NCBI RefSeq assembly: GCF_017814275.1 | Contig: NZ_JAGIYQ010000015.1 | Location: 1 to 64,000, forward strand | From: Gottfriedia endophytica | Lineage (GTDB): Bacteria > Bacillota > Bacilli > Bacillales > Bacillaceae_G | DNA length: 64,000 nt | Direction of reading: 5' to 3' | In this document: in pieces, positions 12,894 to 22,013 of the stretch | How the letters are laid out: each line of letters starts with the position of its first letter | Numbering within the stretch: the stretch's first letter is position 1 | The notes under the pieces: model-generated | Databases searched by the model: none | What the model was told of the DNA's origin: nothing | What the model saw: the letters and a program-made list of their open reading frames with translations, nothing else | Program-made: the position numbers and the translations under genes

Positions 12894-13190
12894 TTACTCT
12901 TCATCATTCACTAAATGACTACTACAAAAATCACTAACTAATTTCTCTTCTTCTTCTTCCAATTCAAAATCAAGATAATTATTCGTTTCACCTTCAAATA
13001 AGTCATACTTGATTAGAGAAGACTGATCACCTTTTACTACATATAACGCTTTTATGTATACACCATTTTCGTGGAAAAGCTCATCATCTTCCTCAACATC
13101 TAAAAATAGAATAAACTCGTAACGTTCACCTTCTAAAATACCAAATGGATCAATGATTTGTTCAACTGTAAATTCTTTTATCGAAAACAT
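12894..13190 (-). CDS. Small acidic protein, possibly DUF6509 family
   Basis: A 98-aa cytoplasmic, very acidic protein: FTVEQIIDPFGILEGERYEF, then an alternating beta-type stretch and an acidic run DFELEEEEEK. The DPFGILxGxRYEF pattern resembles proteins I recall as DUF6509 in Bacillaceae; I cannot check this. The ATG at 13190 follows AAGGAAGGTAATACT. A structured RNA ending in a terminator lies 52 bp upstream on the same strand, so the gene may be controlled by that leader or may have its own weak promoter (TATAAT at 13226-13231). Function unknown. Confidence 0.7.
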   Translation of the reverse strand: MFSIKEFTVEQIIDPFGILEGERYEFILFLDVEEDDELFHENGVYIKALYVVKGDQSSLIKYDLFEGETNNYLDFELEEEEEKLVSDFCSSHLVNDEE

Positions 13191-13242
13191 AGTATTACCT
13201 TCCTTTTTGTTAAATTTCCCCATTATTATACTGTTTTATTCG

Positions 13243-13367
13243 AAAAAAAGAAAAGACGCCTACCGCAGTAGACGTCTTGATGCGTTTTGAGGCGAGAGAC
13301 CGGGCGACCACATTCGCGCGTTTAGCCTTTCCGCTTATCCCTCGACTTACACAAATTAGCTCATCGC
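13243..13367 (-). ncRNA. Structured RNA with own promoter and terminator (unidentified)
   Basis: About 125 nt on the minus strand, GC-rich against its surroundings. A TATAAT promoter lies just upstream. CGAGGGA (starting about 13344) pairs with TCTCTCG to close a multibranch region that includes GCGA-N6-TCGC. The 3' end is an intrinsic terminator: AAGACG plus CTAC pair with GTAG plus CGTCTT (13253-13278), then TTTTCTTTTTTT. The next gene on the strand starts 52 bp later, so this is either a free small RNA or a leader with an attenuator. I do not recognise it as a known riboswitch or sRNA family. Confidence 0.65.
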
Positions 13368-13374
13368 AAAATTT

Positions 13375-13403
13375 ATTATATCAATTACATTGTACATATA
13401 CAA
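13375..13403 (-). promoter_or_regulatory. Promoter of the structured RNA
   Basis: Minus strand: -35 TTGTAT (13398-13403), 17-bp spacer, -10 TATAAT (13375-13380). The predicted start is near 13367, at the beginning of the structured segment. The -10 is perfect and the -35 moderate. Confidence 0.65.
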
Positions 13404-13443
13404 TACCAATATTTATTTCGCCATTAATTACCTTTTAGCAGTA

Positions 13444-13492
13444 AACATAAAAAAATCTCTTTACTTGTACAAATACAAGTAAAGAGATTTTT
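13444..13492 (-). terminator. Terminator of the tRNA-Arg transcript
   Basis: Minus strand: AAAAATCTCTTTACTTGTA and its exact complement form a 19-bp stem with a 4-nt loop and a T-tract, 7 bp after the tRNA 3' end. Confidence 0.95.
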
Positions 13493-13498
13493 AATTAG

Positions 13499-13571
13499 CG
13501 CGCTCGAGAGGACTTGAACCCCCGACCTGTGGTACCGGAAACCATCGCTCTATCCGCTGAGCTACGAGCGC
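13499..13571 (-). tRNA. tRNA-Arg (anticodon CCG)
   Basis: Minus strand GCGCTCG-TA-GCTC-AGCGGATA-GAGC, anticodon loop TTCCGGT with CCG, T arm GGGGGTTCAAGTCCTCT (pairing with one mismatch) and acceptor CGAGCGC folds as a complete cloverleaf. The discriminator is G and CCA is not encoded. In B. subtilis trnQ-Arg sits near clpP in the same way. Two partial 5' copies precede it on the same transcript. Confidence 0.95.
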
Positions 13572-13592
13572 ATATTATTATTAAATAAAGTT

Positions 13593-13708
13593 TATTGAGT
13601 TTATCACCCTAGCCTCAGGTTGCTTTTTCAAGTAGCTGCTCGGCTAGTGTGCTGATGCTTTGCTTTGAAGCTTATTCGTTCGCGCTCTATCCACTGAGCT
13701 ACGAGCGC
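13593..13708 (-). pseudogene. tRNA-Arg 5'-half unit A
   Basis: The minus strand begins with 27 nt of tRNA-Arg (13682-13708: acceptor 5' strand, D arm), differing from the true tRNA at the D loop, and then leaves the tRNA sequence. The 27 nt close on themselves as GCGCTC/GAGCGC. A unit-specific tail of about 88 nt follows, with CACTAGCC facing GGCTAGGGTG. The unit is shared with unit B at about 90 percent identity. No anticodon, T arm or 3' acceptor strand. Confidence 0.8.
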
Positions 13709-13728
13709 ATATTATTAAAAATATAGGA

Positions 13729-13844
13729 TATTGAGTTATCACCCTAGCCTCAGATTGCTCTTTCAAGTAGCAGCTCGGCTAGTGTGCTGATGCTATTTCT
13801 TAGTAGCTTATTCGATCGCGCTCTATCCACTGAGCTACGAGCGC
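13729..13844 (-). pseudogene. tRNA-Arg 5'-half unit B
   Basis: Second copy of the same 116-nt unit, 20 bp upstream of unit A, with tRNA-like 27 nt at 13818-13844 and a similar tail (CATCAGCACACTAGCCGAGC and GGCTAGGGTGATAA). It is the first element after the promoter at 13877-13905, so unit B, unit A and the real tRNA should share one transcript. Confidence 0.8.
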
Positions 13845-13876
13845 ATATACTATAGTATTCTTAAACGTATGTAGTT

Positions 13877-13905
13877 ATTATAGCCTTTGTCAGTCAGCAC
13901 TGCAA
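13877..13905 (-). promoter_or_regulatory. Strong sigma-A promoter of the tRNA-Arg array
   Basis: Minus strand: -35 TTGCAG (13900-13905), 17-bp spacer, -10 TATAAT (13877-13882). The predicted start is about 25 nt upstream of unit B. Confidence 0.85.
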
Positions 13906-14112
13906 CGATTTCTAATTGTTCAAATAAAATTCCAACCTTACGCACCATTTTTCAATGAATAAACAAAAATATTTCAGTTTAAAAATAGGAAATTTCGTTA
14001 ATGATATTGAAGTATTTATAGTATATAATATCGTTACTTTTATAGTCTTTATATAATAGAAGTAGCAACTTTTTAAATGTTTAAGAATACATTGATTTTA
14101 GCAATTCTTTTA

Positions 14113-14142
14113 TTTGACCTTTATTGACCTTAAATGTATTAT
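14113..14142 (+). promoter_or_regulatory. clpP promoter overlapped by a CtsR operator
   Basis: TTTGACC-N3-ATTGACC (14113-14129) is, on the other strand, GGTCAAT-N3-GGTCAAA, the CtsR heptad direct repeat. The -35 TTGACC (14114-14119) lies within it, with a 17-bp spacer to -10 TATTAT (14137-14142). CtsR binding would block polymerase directly. A further AT-rich TATAAT at 14049-14060 could be a second promoter, but no good -35 fits it. Confidence 0.88.
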
Positions 14143-14182
14143 TAGGTTAATCAATCATTTTATTCCTAAGGAGGAGAAAAAA

Positions 14183-14773
14183 ATGAATTTAATTCCTACA
14201 GTTATCGAACAAACAAATCGTGGGGAACGCGCTTATGACATCTACTCACGTCTATTAAAAGACCGCATTATCATGTTAGGTAGTGCAATTGATGATAATG
14301 TTGCTAACTCTATCGTTTCACAGCTTTTATTCCTAGCTGCTGAAGATCCTGAAAAAGACATTTCAATTTACATAAACAGCCCTGGTGGTAGCATTACTGC
14401 AGGTATGGCTATTTATGATACAATGCAATATATTAAGCCACAGGTTTCTACAATCTGTATTGGTATGGCTGCATCAATGGGAGCATTCTTATTAGCAGCT
14501 GGTGAAAAAGGAAAACGTTTTGCTCTTCCGAACGCTGAGGTAATGATTCACCAACCTCTTGGTGGAGCTCAAGGTCAAGCAACTGAAATTGAAATTGCTG
14601 CTAAACGTATTCTTTTCTTACGTGATAAATTAAATGGCATTCTTTCAGAACGTACTGGCCAACCTTTAGAAACAATCGAACGCGATACAGAGCGTGATAA
14701 CTTCATGACTGCTGAAAAAGCTCTTGAGTATGGCTTAATCGACAAAGTTATTACTAGTTCAACAGCTAAATAA
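14183..14773 (+). CDS. clpP: ATP-dependent Clp protease proteolytic subunit
   Basis: Forms the double heptameric chamber that degrades proteins unfolded by ClpC, ClpX or ClpE. The 196-aa protein has the exact catalytic triad: Ser98 in GMAASMGA, His123 in MIHQPLGG, Asp172 in ERDNF. The ATG at 14183 follows the strong site AAGGAGGAG; longer frames upstream run through the promoter. CtsR operator and promoter lie 40-70 bp upstream, so heat shock control is expected. It converges with crh; a shared hairpin lies between. Confidence 0.98.
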   Translation: MNLIPTVIEQTNRGERAYDIYSRLLKDRIIMLGSAIDDNVANSIVSQLLFLAAEDPEKDISIYINSPGGSITAGMAIYDTMQYIKPQVSTICIGMAASMGAFLLAAGEKGKRFALPNAEVMIHQPLGGAQGQATEIEIAAKRILFLRDKLNGILSERTGQPLETIERDTERDNFMTAEKALEYGLIDKVITSSTAK

Positions 14774-14783
14774 TATAAAAACA

Positions 14784-14827
14784 AGGTGTTCCTAAGTGCT
14801 TAGCACTATTTGGAACACCTCTTTTTA
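14784..14827. terminator. Bidirectional terminator between clpP and crh
   Basis: AGGTGTTCC and GGAACACCT enclose a second small hairpin (AGTGCT/AGCACT), followed by CTTTTTATT on the plus strand. On the minus strand the stem is followed by TTGTTTTTAT, so it can also end the crh operon. The T-tract overlaps the crh stop. Confidence 0.88.
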
Positions 14828-15082
14828 TTCTTCACTGCCAATAAATTGTAAAATTTGATCCATCGCTTCTTCTTCATCTGAACCACTTGTCGTAATAGTT
14901 ACTTCTTCACCAGAAGGCACGGCAAGACTCATGATTCCCATAATGCTTTTCGCATTAACTTCTCTTCCTTTATATTCAAGCAAGACTTCAGATCCAAAAC
15001 GAGTCGCAATTTGTACAAACTGCGCAGCAGGTCGTGCTTGTATACCTGTTGCTAATTTGACAATCTCTGTTACCTTTTTCAT
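14825..15082 (-). CDS. crh: Catabolite repression HPr-like protein Crh
   Basis: A cofactor of CcpA, phosphorylated on Ser46 by HPrK. The 85-aa HPr fold carries Gln15 (ATGIQARPAA) in place of the HPr catalytic His, so it cannot serve in the PTS, and keeps Ser46 in NAKSIMG. The ATG at 15082 follows GGGAGAGAAGAAA. It is the last gene of the yvcI-rapZ-yvcK-whiA-crh operon, 24 bp after whiA. HPrK is also in this window (25188-26123). Confidence 0.97.
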   Translation of the reverse strand: MKKVTEIVKLATGIQARPAAQFVQIATRFGSEVLLEYKGREVNAKSIMGIMSLAVPSGEEVTITTSGSDEEEAMDQILQFIGSEE

Positions 15083-15106
15083 TTTCTTCTCTCCCACATC
15101 CATTTA

Positions 15107-16057
15107 TTATTTTACTTTAAACGATTCCCCACCACGAAGCTTATCAGCAATTTCATCTATTTTACGTAAACGATGGTTAATTCCTGATTTACTAATGGCA
15201 CCACTTGATACCATTTCTCCAAGCTCCTTTAATGTTACATCCTCATACTCTACTCTTAGTTCGGCGATTTCTCTTAATTTTGGAGGAAGAATTTCTAGAC
15301 CAACTGTACTCTGAATGTAACGAATGTTTTCGATTTGGCGGAATGCAGCGCTTATTGTCTTATTTAAATTTGCCGTTTCACAGTTAACTAATCTGTTCAC
15401 ACTATTTCTCATGTCTCTGACAATTCGTACGTCCTCAAATCGTAGAAGCGCTGAATGAGCACCAATAATATTTAACAGCTCTGTAATCTTTTCGGCTTCC
15501 TTTAAATACGTAATATACCCTTTTCGTCTTTCAAGGGTTTTAGCGTTTAAATTAAACGTATTCATTAAGTTACAAATTGATTCTGTATGCTCTTTATAAA
15601 ATGAAAAGATCTCTAAATGATAGGAAGAGGTTTCTGGGTTATTAACTGAACCACCTGCTAAAAAAGCTCCTCGTAAGTACGAACGTTTACAACATTTTTT
15701 TTCAATTAGCTGAGGTGCAATTTCATTTGTAAAAGTAAAGCCTTCACCTGTAATATAAAGGCTTTCTAGAATTTCTTTCGATTGTTCTTTTAATCGTACG
15801 ATATACACATTATTTTTTTTCAGTCTCATTTTTTTACGGACTAGTAATTCGACATTTACATCAAATACACGTTTAATTAAAACATATATTCTTCTTGCTA
15901 TTGCTGCATTCTCCGTTACAACATCAATGATTAATTGGCGATTTGAAAATGAAATCGAACCATTCATTCGAATTAGTGCGGATAACTCAGCTCTTGCACA
16001 GCAAGGTTTAATGTCAATTGTCGTTAACTCTTTTTTTGTCTCAGATGCAAAGGACAT
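15107..16057 (-). CDS. whiA: DNA-binding protein WhiA
   Basis: WhiA combines a LAGLIDADG-homing-endonuclease-like N-terminal domain with a C-terminal helix-turn-helix. In Bacillus it affects cell division and chromosome segregation. In this 316-aa protein the N-terminal part includes [15 protein letters not shown] and [15 protein letters not shown], and the HTH is at about residues 275-300 (LRELGEMV-like [21 protein letters not shown]). The ATG at 16057 follows AAAGGGGGGATTTG. It is 42 bp after yvcK. Confidence 0.96.
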   Translation of the reverse strand: MSFASETKKELTTIDIKPCCARAELSALIRMNGSISFSNRQLIIDVVTENAAIARRIYVLIKRVFDVNVELLVRKKMRLKKNNVYIVRLKEQSKEILESLYITGEGFTFTNEIAPQLIEKKCCKRSYLRGAFLAGGSVNNPETSSYHLEIFSFYKEHTESICNLMNTFNLNAKTLERRKGYITYLKEAEKITELLNIIGAHSALLRFEDVRIVRDMRNSVNRLVNCETANLNKTISAAFRQIENIRYIQSTVGLEILPPKLREIAELRVEYEDVTLKELGEMVSSGAISKSGINHRLRKIDEIADKLRGGESFKVK

Positions 16058-16099
16058 CAAATCCCCCCTTTCATATTCCAAACGGGGGGACCGTAAAAT

Positions 16100-17074
16100 T
16101 TAGATCTTTTCCCTCGAATTATCTGGAATTAATTTATAAAGTATTTTTGCTAATTTTCTTGTGTCGTGCCTGATAACATCATTTTCATATAGTACAATTG
16201 GTTCACATACTACTTGTAATCCTTTATTTTCTAATTCTTGTTCATCATATTTTACTTGTTGTGCTAATTCTTCACTATATCGCTTTAATATATGATTAGG
16301 TATGTTACCTTCATTAATAATAATCGTATTAATAAATTGTGCATTCATATGGGAATATAATGCGTTTATGTGATCAGTTGCAGTATAATCTAACGTTTCA
16401 CCGGCTTGCGTCATCACATTACAAATGTAAACTTTTTTTGCTCTTGATGATACAATCGCTTGCCCAATTTTTGGAACAAGTAAGTTTGGTAGGATACTTG
16501 TATATAAACTTCCCGGTCCAAGTACAATTAAATCAGCACGATCAATTTCTACAAGTGCATCGTTTAACGGTTCTACGTTTTCGGGAGATAAAAAGACTCT
16601 CTTAATCTTTTTACCCGAATAAGGTATTTTTGATTCACCTGCAACAATTGTCTCATCCTCTAATTCTGCTTTTAAAACTACACTCTGATTCGCAGCAGGA
16701 ATTACACGTCCACGGACATTTAAAACTTTACTCATTTCAGTAATTGCATGAAAAAAATCACCAGTTATTGAAGTCATGGCACTTAACATTAAATTACCAA
16801 GCGCATGTCCTGATAAGTCTCCTTTTGTCGCAAAGCGATGTTGAAATAATTCTTCTAAGATTGGTTCAACATCCGACAACGCAGCCAATACGTTTCTTAC
16901 ATCACCAGGTGGTGGAATTTTCAACTCATCACGTAGTCTACCTGAGCTTCCCCCATCATCAGCAACTGTTACGATTGCTATTATATCAACAGGATATTTT
17001 TTCAATCCTCTAATTAACACCGAAAGGCCAGTTCCTCCTCCAACGATGACGATACGTGGTTTTCTTTTCGTCAT
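16100..17074 (-). CDS. yvcK: Gluconeogenesis factor YvcK (CofD-like)
   Basis: YvcK is needed for normal morphology and growth on gluconeogenic carbon sources, and is known to bind UDP-sugars and to affect peptidoglycan precursor supply. The 324-aa protein has the CofD-like nucleotide-binding start VIVGGGTGLSVLIRGLK, VTVADDGGSSGRLR and PPPGDVRNVLAALS. Its ATG overlaps the rapZ stop by one base (TAATG), so the two are coupled. Confidence 0.96.
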   Translation of the reverse strand: MTKRKPRIVIVGGGTGLSVLIRGLKKYPVDIIAIVTVADDGGSSGRLRDELKIPPPGDVRNVLAALSDVEPILEELFQHRFATKGDLSGHALGNLMLSAMTSITGDFFHAITEMSKVLNVRGRVIPAANQSVVLKAELEDETIVAGESKIPYSGKKIKRVFLSPENVEPLNDALVEIDRADLIVLGPGSLYTSILPNLLVPKIGQAIVSSRAKKVYICNVMTQAGETLDYTATDHINALYSHMNAQFINTIIINEGNIPNHILKRYSEELAQQVKYDEQELENKGLQVVCEPIVLYENDVIRHDTRKLAKILYKLIPDNSREKI

Positions 17075-17958
17075 TACTTATGGCTCCTCTTCTCAACGTC
17101 ACGGTGATTTACAATGGTTTCATATTGGTCCTTAAAGTAATTTGCAATATATTCAGCTAAGGTGACAGATCGATGTTGTCCACCAGTACAGCCTATTGCA
17201 ATGACCAATTGCCGCTTACCTTCTCGCTTATAGTGAGGAAGCATAAAAGCAATTAAATCAATTAACTTTGTTAAAAACTCTGTTGTCTCACTGAATTGGA
17301 GTACATATGAAGAAACTTCATTATCCAAGCCCGTTAATGGCCTCATTGTTTCGATATAAAAAGGATTTGGTAAAAAGCGTACATCAAATACTAAGTCAGC
17401 ATCAATCGGCACTCCATATTTAAATCCAAATGATTCAACATTCACTGTAAACCCTTCATGCTCGTTTTGTCTAAATTGCTTTATTATTTTTTCACGTAAA
17501 ACTTTAGGTTTTAAATCAGAAGTATCAAAGATTAATTGTGCACGTCCTTTAGCAACTGAAAGAAGTGCGCGTTCTAACTGAATTCCTTTTAAAGGTGAAC
17601 CACCTGGAGAAAGTGGATGAGAACGACGAGTTTCTTTGTACCTTGTGACAAGTGTTGAATCTTTTGCATCTAAGAATAAAATTTGAGGAGTAATCGATGG
17701 CGTCGTCATCAATTGGTCGAGAGATTCACCTAATTGGTCAAAGAACTCTCTTCCCCGTAAATCCATTACTAGGGCAACCTTATCCATTGAATGATGACTT
17801 GAATCTTTTAATAGTTCTACAAATTTTGGTAATAATGCTGGTGGAAGATTATCAACACAAAAATAGCCAATATCTTCTAACGCTTGAACAACAACGGTTT
17901 TCCCCGCACCAGACATTCCAGTAATAATAACCATGTGTACATTAGTTTTATTTGCCAT
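17074..17958 (-). CDS. rapZ: RNase adapter / nucleotide-binding protein RapZ (YvcJ)
   Basis: A P-loop protein; in E. coli RapZ guides RNase E to the GlmZ sRNA, while in Bacillus YvcJ hydrolyses GTP and affects competence. The 294-aa protein has Walker A GMSGAGKT (about residues 14-21), the linker [10 protein letters not shown]-like [10 protein letters not shown], and the C-terminal glucosamine 6-phosphate-binding type region [16 protein letters not shown]. It follows yvcI by 26 bp and overlaps yvcK. Confidence 0.96.
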   Translation of the reverse strand: MANKTNVHMVIITGMSGAGKTVVVQALEDIGYFCVDNLPPALLPKFVELLKDSSHHSMDKVALVMDLRGREFFDQLGESLDQLMTTPSITPQILFLDAKDSTLVTRYKETRRSHPLSPGGSPLKGIQLERALLSVAKGRAQLIFDTSDLKPKVLREKIIKQFRQNEHEGFTVNVESFGFKYGVPIDADLVFDVRFLPNPFYIETMRPLTGLDNEVSSYVLQFSETTEFLTKLIDLIAFMLPHYKREGKRQLVIAIGCTGGQHRSVTLAEYIANYFKDQYETIVNHRDVEKRSHK

Positions 17959-17984
17959 AGATTCTCAGCCCCTTCATCAAATTC

Positions 17985-18443
17985 TTAACTTGGAATTAAA
18001 CGATAACGTATTAGCTTAAATTCAGGAGTATATACAAACGTACCATGGAGTATGTCTTTCCCTTTTAAAACGTAATCAATGATATGATAATCGCCTTCTG
18101 CCATTGGTAACGATGTTATCTCATCCTGATTATGCCAACGAATAATTCCTTCCTCACATACATCATTATTCACACCATCAAATTCAGTAGCTAAAAAAGA
18201 AAACATCATCCATTCATCTATGATTTTTTCATTTTCTTCTATCATAATCGTAAAAACGCCTTTTAACTTCGGGTTTTTTAAATACACACCTGTTTCTTCT
18301 CTATATTCTCTGACAACTGCTTCTCGTATATTTTCACCAGGCTCCATTTTTCCACCTGGGGCAACCCACCAGTTTCTTCGAGGTTTTTGCAAAAGGAGAA
18401 TTTCGTGATTTCTCACCAATATACAGTTTGTTACTCTTTGCAT
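17985..18443 (-). CDS. yvcI: Nudix hydrolase YvcI
   Basis: Nudix enzymes hydrolyse nucleoside diphosphates linked to another group. The 152-aa protein has the full Nudix box (GGKMEPGENIREAVVREY then REETGV, about residues 30-54) and an N-terminal beta strand typical of the MutT/8-oxo-dGTPase subgroup. The ATG follows AAGGAGGAAATTT. It is the first gene of the yvcI-rapZ-yvcK-whiA-crh operon. Substrate not determinable from sequence. Confidence 0.94.
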   Translation of the reverse strand: MQRVTNCILVRNHEILLLQKPRRNWWVAPGGKMEPGENIREAVVREYREETGVYLKNPKLKGVFTIMIEENEKIIDEWMMFSFLATEFDGVNNDVCEEGIIRWHNQDEITSLPMAEGDYHIIDYVLKGKDILHGTFVYTPEFKLIRYRLIPS

Positions 18444-18570
18444 AAATTTCCTCCTTTTCTTCGTCTAGTTGGAACTACCCATTCTACATTATACAGTTAA
18501 ACCTATTCTATGGAAAGTGTAAGCGCCTTACCCCTTATCGACAATGGCTGGAAAATATTCTAAAAATAAA

Positions 18571-18800
18571 GCTGTTTTCTTAAACTTTGTTGCTTTTTAG
18601 CAAAGCGACAAGTTGATTTCCGCTCCAGGTTGCTCGCTTTCCGTGGGGCGTGCGGTGAGCCTCCTCGTCGCTATCGCTCCTGCGGGGTCTCGCCTGTCCC
18701 GCTGCTCCCACAGGAGTCTCGCACCTTCCGCTCTAATCAACTACTTAATCAACTGTTTGCTTTAATCTTTGTAATAACAACAATCTTTTAGAACAGGGCC
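18571..18800. repeat. Dispersed intergenic repeat, copy 4 (full length)
   Basis: Core 18612-18741 with outer arms GCTGTTTTCTTAAACTTTGTTG (18571 on) and CAACAATCTTTTAGAACAGGGCC (ending 18800), which are imperfect inverted copies. This copy best shows the complete element of about 230 bp. It lies upstream of yvcI, between that promoter region and the trxB terminator. Confidence 0.9.
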
Positions 18801-18908
18801 AAGAAAAAAAAGGAACAAATTAAATTACCACTTAAAATATTGTCTTAATGTTAAACAATATTGTTGTATTCTCTTTCTACATAAGAATATTATTTGAGAG
18901 TCTCAATA

Positions 18909-18948
18909 TAAAAAAAAAGAAGCATGGACAAGCGCATAGTCCATGCTT
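18909..18948 (-). terminator. Terminator of trxB
   Basis: Minus strand: AAGCATGGAC and GTCCATGCTT form a 10-bp stem with a 9-nt loop, followed by CTTTTTTTTT. Confidence 0.92.
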
Positions 18949-19078
18949 TCAAATCAATACATTAGGGGGCTCTCTTATTACTTATCATACTGTATGAATG
19001 TTTCAAGAGAGTTACGCCTAATTTACAGATAAATTTCTGAATATTACAATTTCATTTAAATTCTAACCAAACTTAGAA
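18949..19078 (-). other. Long 3' untranslated region of trxB
   Basis: 130 nt between the trxB stop and its terminator. It holds a second hairpin: AAGAGAG (19005-19011) faces CTCTCTT (18970-18976), with an inner CATAC/GTATG palindrome and no T-tract. It may stabilise the mRNA or be a 3' UTR-derived RNA. No ORF. Confidence 0.4.
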
Positions 19079-20062
<984 letters not shown>

Positions 20063-20177
20063 TTAGTTCATTTTGATACCCCTATGGTAATACTTTTTAT
20101 TGTGGAACGTCCATTAGTTTGCTCATTGATTTTACATTTTCTAAACTGAATAGCATTTTTAAAGAATGCTACAACAT

Positions 20178-21674
20178 CTAAAAAATATTTTTAATAAGGT
20201 CTATACCCTTTTTTAATAGGTAAGTTGATATTTTATAGTTTGCTGCAATTTCTTTTTGAGATACATTTTGATCTTTTTTTACTGTTAGATAATGAGTAGC
20301 AGCTAATAATACTTTTTCATCAATAGGAAGCTCATTGTACTTAACAGTTAACTCACATACAGAATAAAACCATAATTGTAAATGGTCACGTAAGTTAACG
20401 TACTCTTCATCCCACATTGCTTGAATCGTTTTTGCTCCATTCAATACAATTTGAATAGAAGGATGTGGCTCCATATAACATACATTTTGAAGAAGTACTT
20501 GCTCTAAGTCTGCATCAATACCTATTAGATCAAGTTCAGGTAAATCCTCTAAAACAGATATGAACTTTTGAAGATAGTAGTATTCTTTCATGAAATAAAT
20601 AAGTCCCCAACGTTCACTATTTGTTTTTGCAAATTGTGATTGAAACTCAGTATCTGTCATCAAATTCTCTATTTCAGAAGTTGTGTGTTTTTTTTCACTC
20701 CAAGGATATTGCTCACCATCTTCTACCGAATTTCCTATTTCATAGTTCCAAACTTTTTCAGCATATTCTTGTCTTCCACAACGATAAGCAGCGTCACAAT
20801 ACATATAATAGAACTGCATCTCACGTTGAGGTCTTTCTAAATAAAGTAAATGGAACAAACGAAAGGCTTGTTCATGCTGCTGAAACTGATAGAATAAAAC
20901 ACCAAGTTTATGTCGATGTTCCTCTGAAATCGGAACAATATTCTCAAAAGAGACTAATTGTTCAAATGCTTCTTTCTCTTGACCAATTAATCTTTTAAGC
21001 ATCGTCAAATGAATTAATGCAGATAAATTACCAGGATTATGCTCTAGAACGTAATATAGTACTCTGATTGCTTCTTCATGGTTATCTAAATGTAATTCAA
21101 CAAGAGCTAAATTGTTGTATGCTGGCCAAAAATCCTGATAACGGTCTACAATCGTTAAAAGTGTACTTTTCGCAGACTTCCAATCATGATTGGCTAAACA
21201 GTTTGTTACTCGCTCTTGAAGGACAAGAAGTTCATCGTTAATACTTAAATCGTCATCCTCTTCACTTTGGATAACATCTAAATAATCCTCAAGTTCTTCT
21301 AACTGGTCTTCATCTGTACCAATATCCATATATTTTTGTGCATAGATATTTGCCTTTTGAAATAAACCTAATTCAAAAAATGCGTATGCAAGTAAATAAT
21401 AAACATCTTCATTCGCAGGTTGCTTATCTAACGTATATTCTAATATTGTAATGCCCATTTGGTATTGATTTAATGCTAAAAGTTTTCTAGCAATCTCAAC
21501 AAGGACAGTAGGATTTTCTTCATCTTCAGCTGCTTTTTTTAAATAATACACAGCCTGATCTGTTTCATTTTTCTGAAACGCCTTCATCCCTTTTTCAAAG
21601 AAATAATCTTTCGGCAACGAAAACGAGACAACATTTTTTAAAGGTTGTTTTTGATTACCCAAATTTTCAGACAT
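20178..21674 (-). CDS. yvcD: TPR-repeat protein (YvcD-like)
   Basis: A 498-aa soluble protein made of tetratricopeptide repeats: helix pairs such as GMKAFQKNETDQAVYYLKKA, VYYLLAYAFFELGLFQKANI, AYNNLALVELHLDNHEEAIR and LSALIHLTMLKRLIGQEKEA. A C-terminal non-TPR region of about 180 residues ends ATHYLTVKKDQNVSQKEIA, with a possible HTH-like turn. The ATG at 21674 follows GGAGGGGCGA. Upstream of trxB as in B. subtilis. TPR proteins serve as scaffolds; partner unknown. Confidence 0.85.
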   Translation of the reverse strand: MSENLGNQKQPLKNVVSFSLPKDYFFEKGMKAFQKNETDQAVYYLKKAAEDEENPTVLVEIARKLLALNQYQMGITILEYTLDKQPANEDVYYLLAYAFFELGLFQKANIYAQKYMDIGTDEDQLEELEDYLDVIQSEEDDDLSINDELLVLQERVTNCLANHDWKSAKSTLLTIVDRYQDFWPAYNNLALVELHLDNHEEAIRVLYYVLEHNPGNLSALIHLTMLKRLIGQEKEAFEQLVSFENIVPISEEHRHKLGVLFYQFQQHEQAFRLFHLLYLERPQREMQFYYMYCDAAYRCGRQEYAEKVWNYEIGNSVEDGEQYPWSEKKHTTSEIENLMTDTEFQSQFAKTNSERWGLIYFMKEYYYLQKFISVLEDLPELDLIGIDADLEQVLLQNVCYMEPHPSIQIVLNGAKTIQAMWDEEYVNLRDHLQLWFYSVCELTVKYNELPIDEKVLLAATHYLTVKKDQNVSQKEIAANYKISTYLLKKGIDLIKNIF

Positions 21675-21762
21675 TCGCCCCTCCAGTTTGTAGCATAATA
21701 CAACAGTATAACACAAATAATGAGTAAATGATGTCGTTCAAATTTTAAGAATTTATTAAAAC

Positions 21763-21883
21763 GAAAAGCGGAGTGAACTCGCTTAGCTCTGAAAGGCGTT
21801 GGAGCGAAAACCAAAGGAAGGGTGTTCTTTCCCTTCATTTGGTTTTTGCGAAACGACCGAAGAGCTAGTTCATGTAGCTAGAC
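21763..21883. repeat. Covarying palindromic repeat, copy 1
   Basis: Starts GAAAAGCGGAGTG and ends GTAGCTAGAC. Helices: GAACT (21775-21779) with AGTTC (21867-21871); AGCTCT (21785-21790) with AGAGCT (21861-21866); AAAACCAAA (21807-21815) with TTTGGTTTT (21838-21846); GAAGGG with CCCTTC. Conserved single-stranded parts are GAAAGGCGTTGGAGC and GAAACGACCGA. The region 21675-22162 holds no real gene. Confidence 0.85.
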
Positions 21884-21888
21884 AACTC

Positions 21889-22009
21889 GAAAAGCGGAAG
21901 CAACCTGCTTATCTCCGAAAGGCGTTGGAGCAAATACAAAAGGAAGTGTGCACTTTCACTTCATTTTGTATTTGTGAAACGACCGAGGAGATGGTTGCTG
22001 GAGCTAGAC
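21889..22009. repeat. Covarying palindromic repeat, copy 2
   Basis: Same plan as copy 1, with every helix changed on both sides: CAACC (21901-21905) with GGTTG (21993-21997); ATCTCC (21911-21916) with GGAGAT (21987-21992); AAATACAAAA (21932-21941) with TTTTGTATTT (21964-21973); GAAGTG with CACTTC. Single-stranded parts are unchanged. Confidence 0.85.
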
Positions 22010-22013
22010 ATCA

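Noticed and set aside
13593-13844. The tRNA-like units as two further functional tRNAs
   Set aside because: They lack the anticodon arm, T arm and 3' acceptor strand; only the first 27 nt are tRNA-like.
13499-13905. tRNA-Arg as attachment site of an integrated element
   Set aside because: No integrase or phage gene lies nearby, and the duplicated part is the 5' half, whereas integrases normally duplicate the 3' end. Kept only as an alternative reading.
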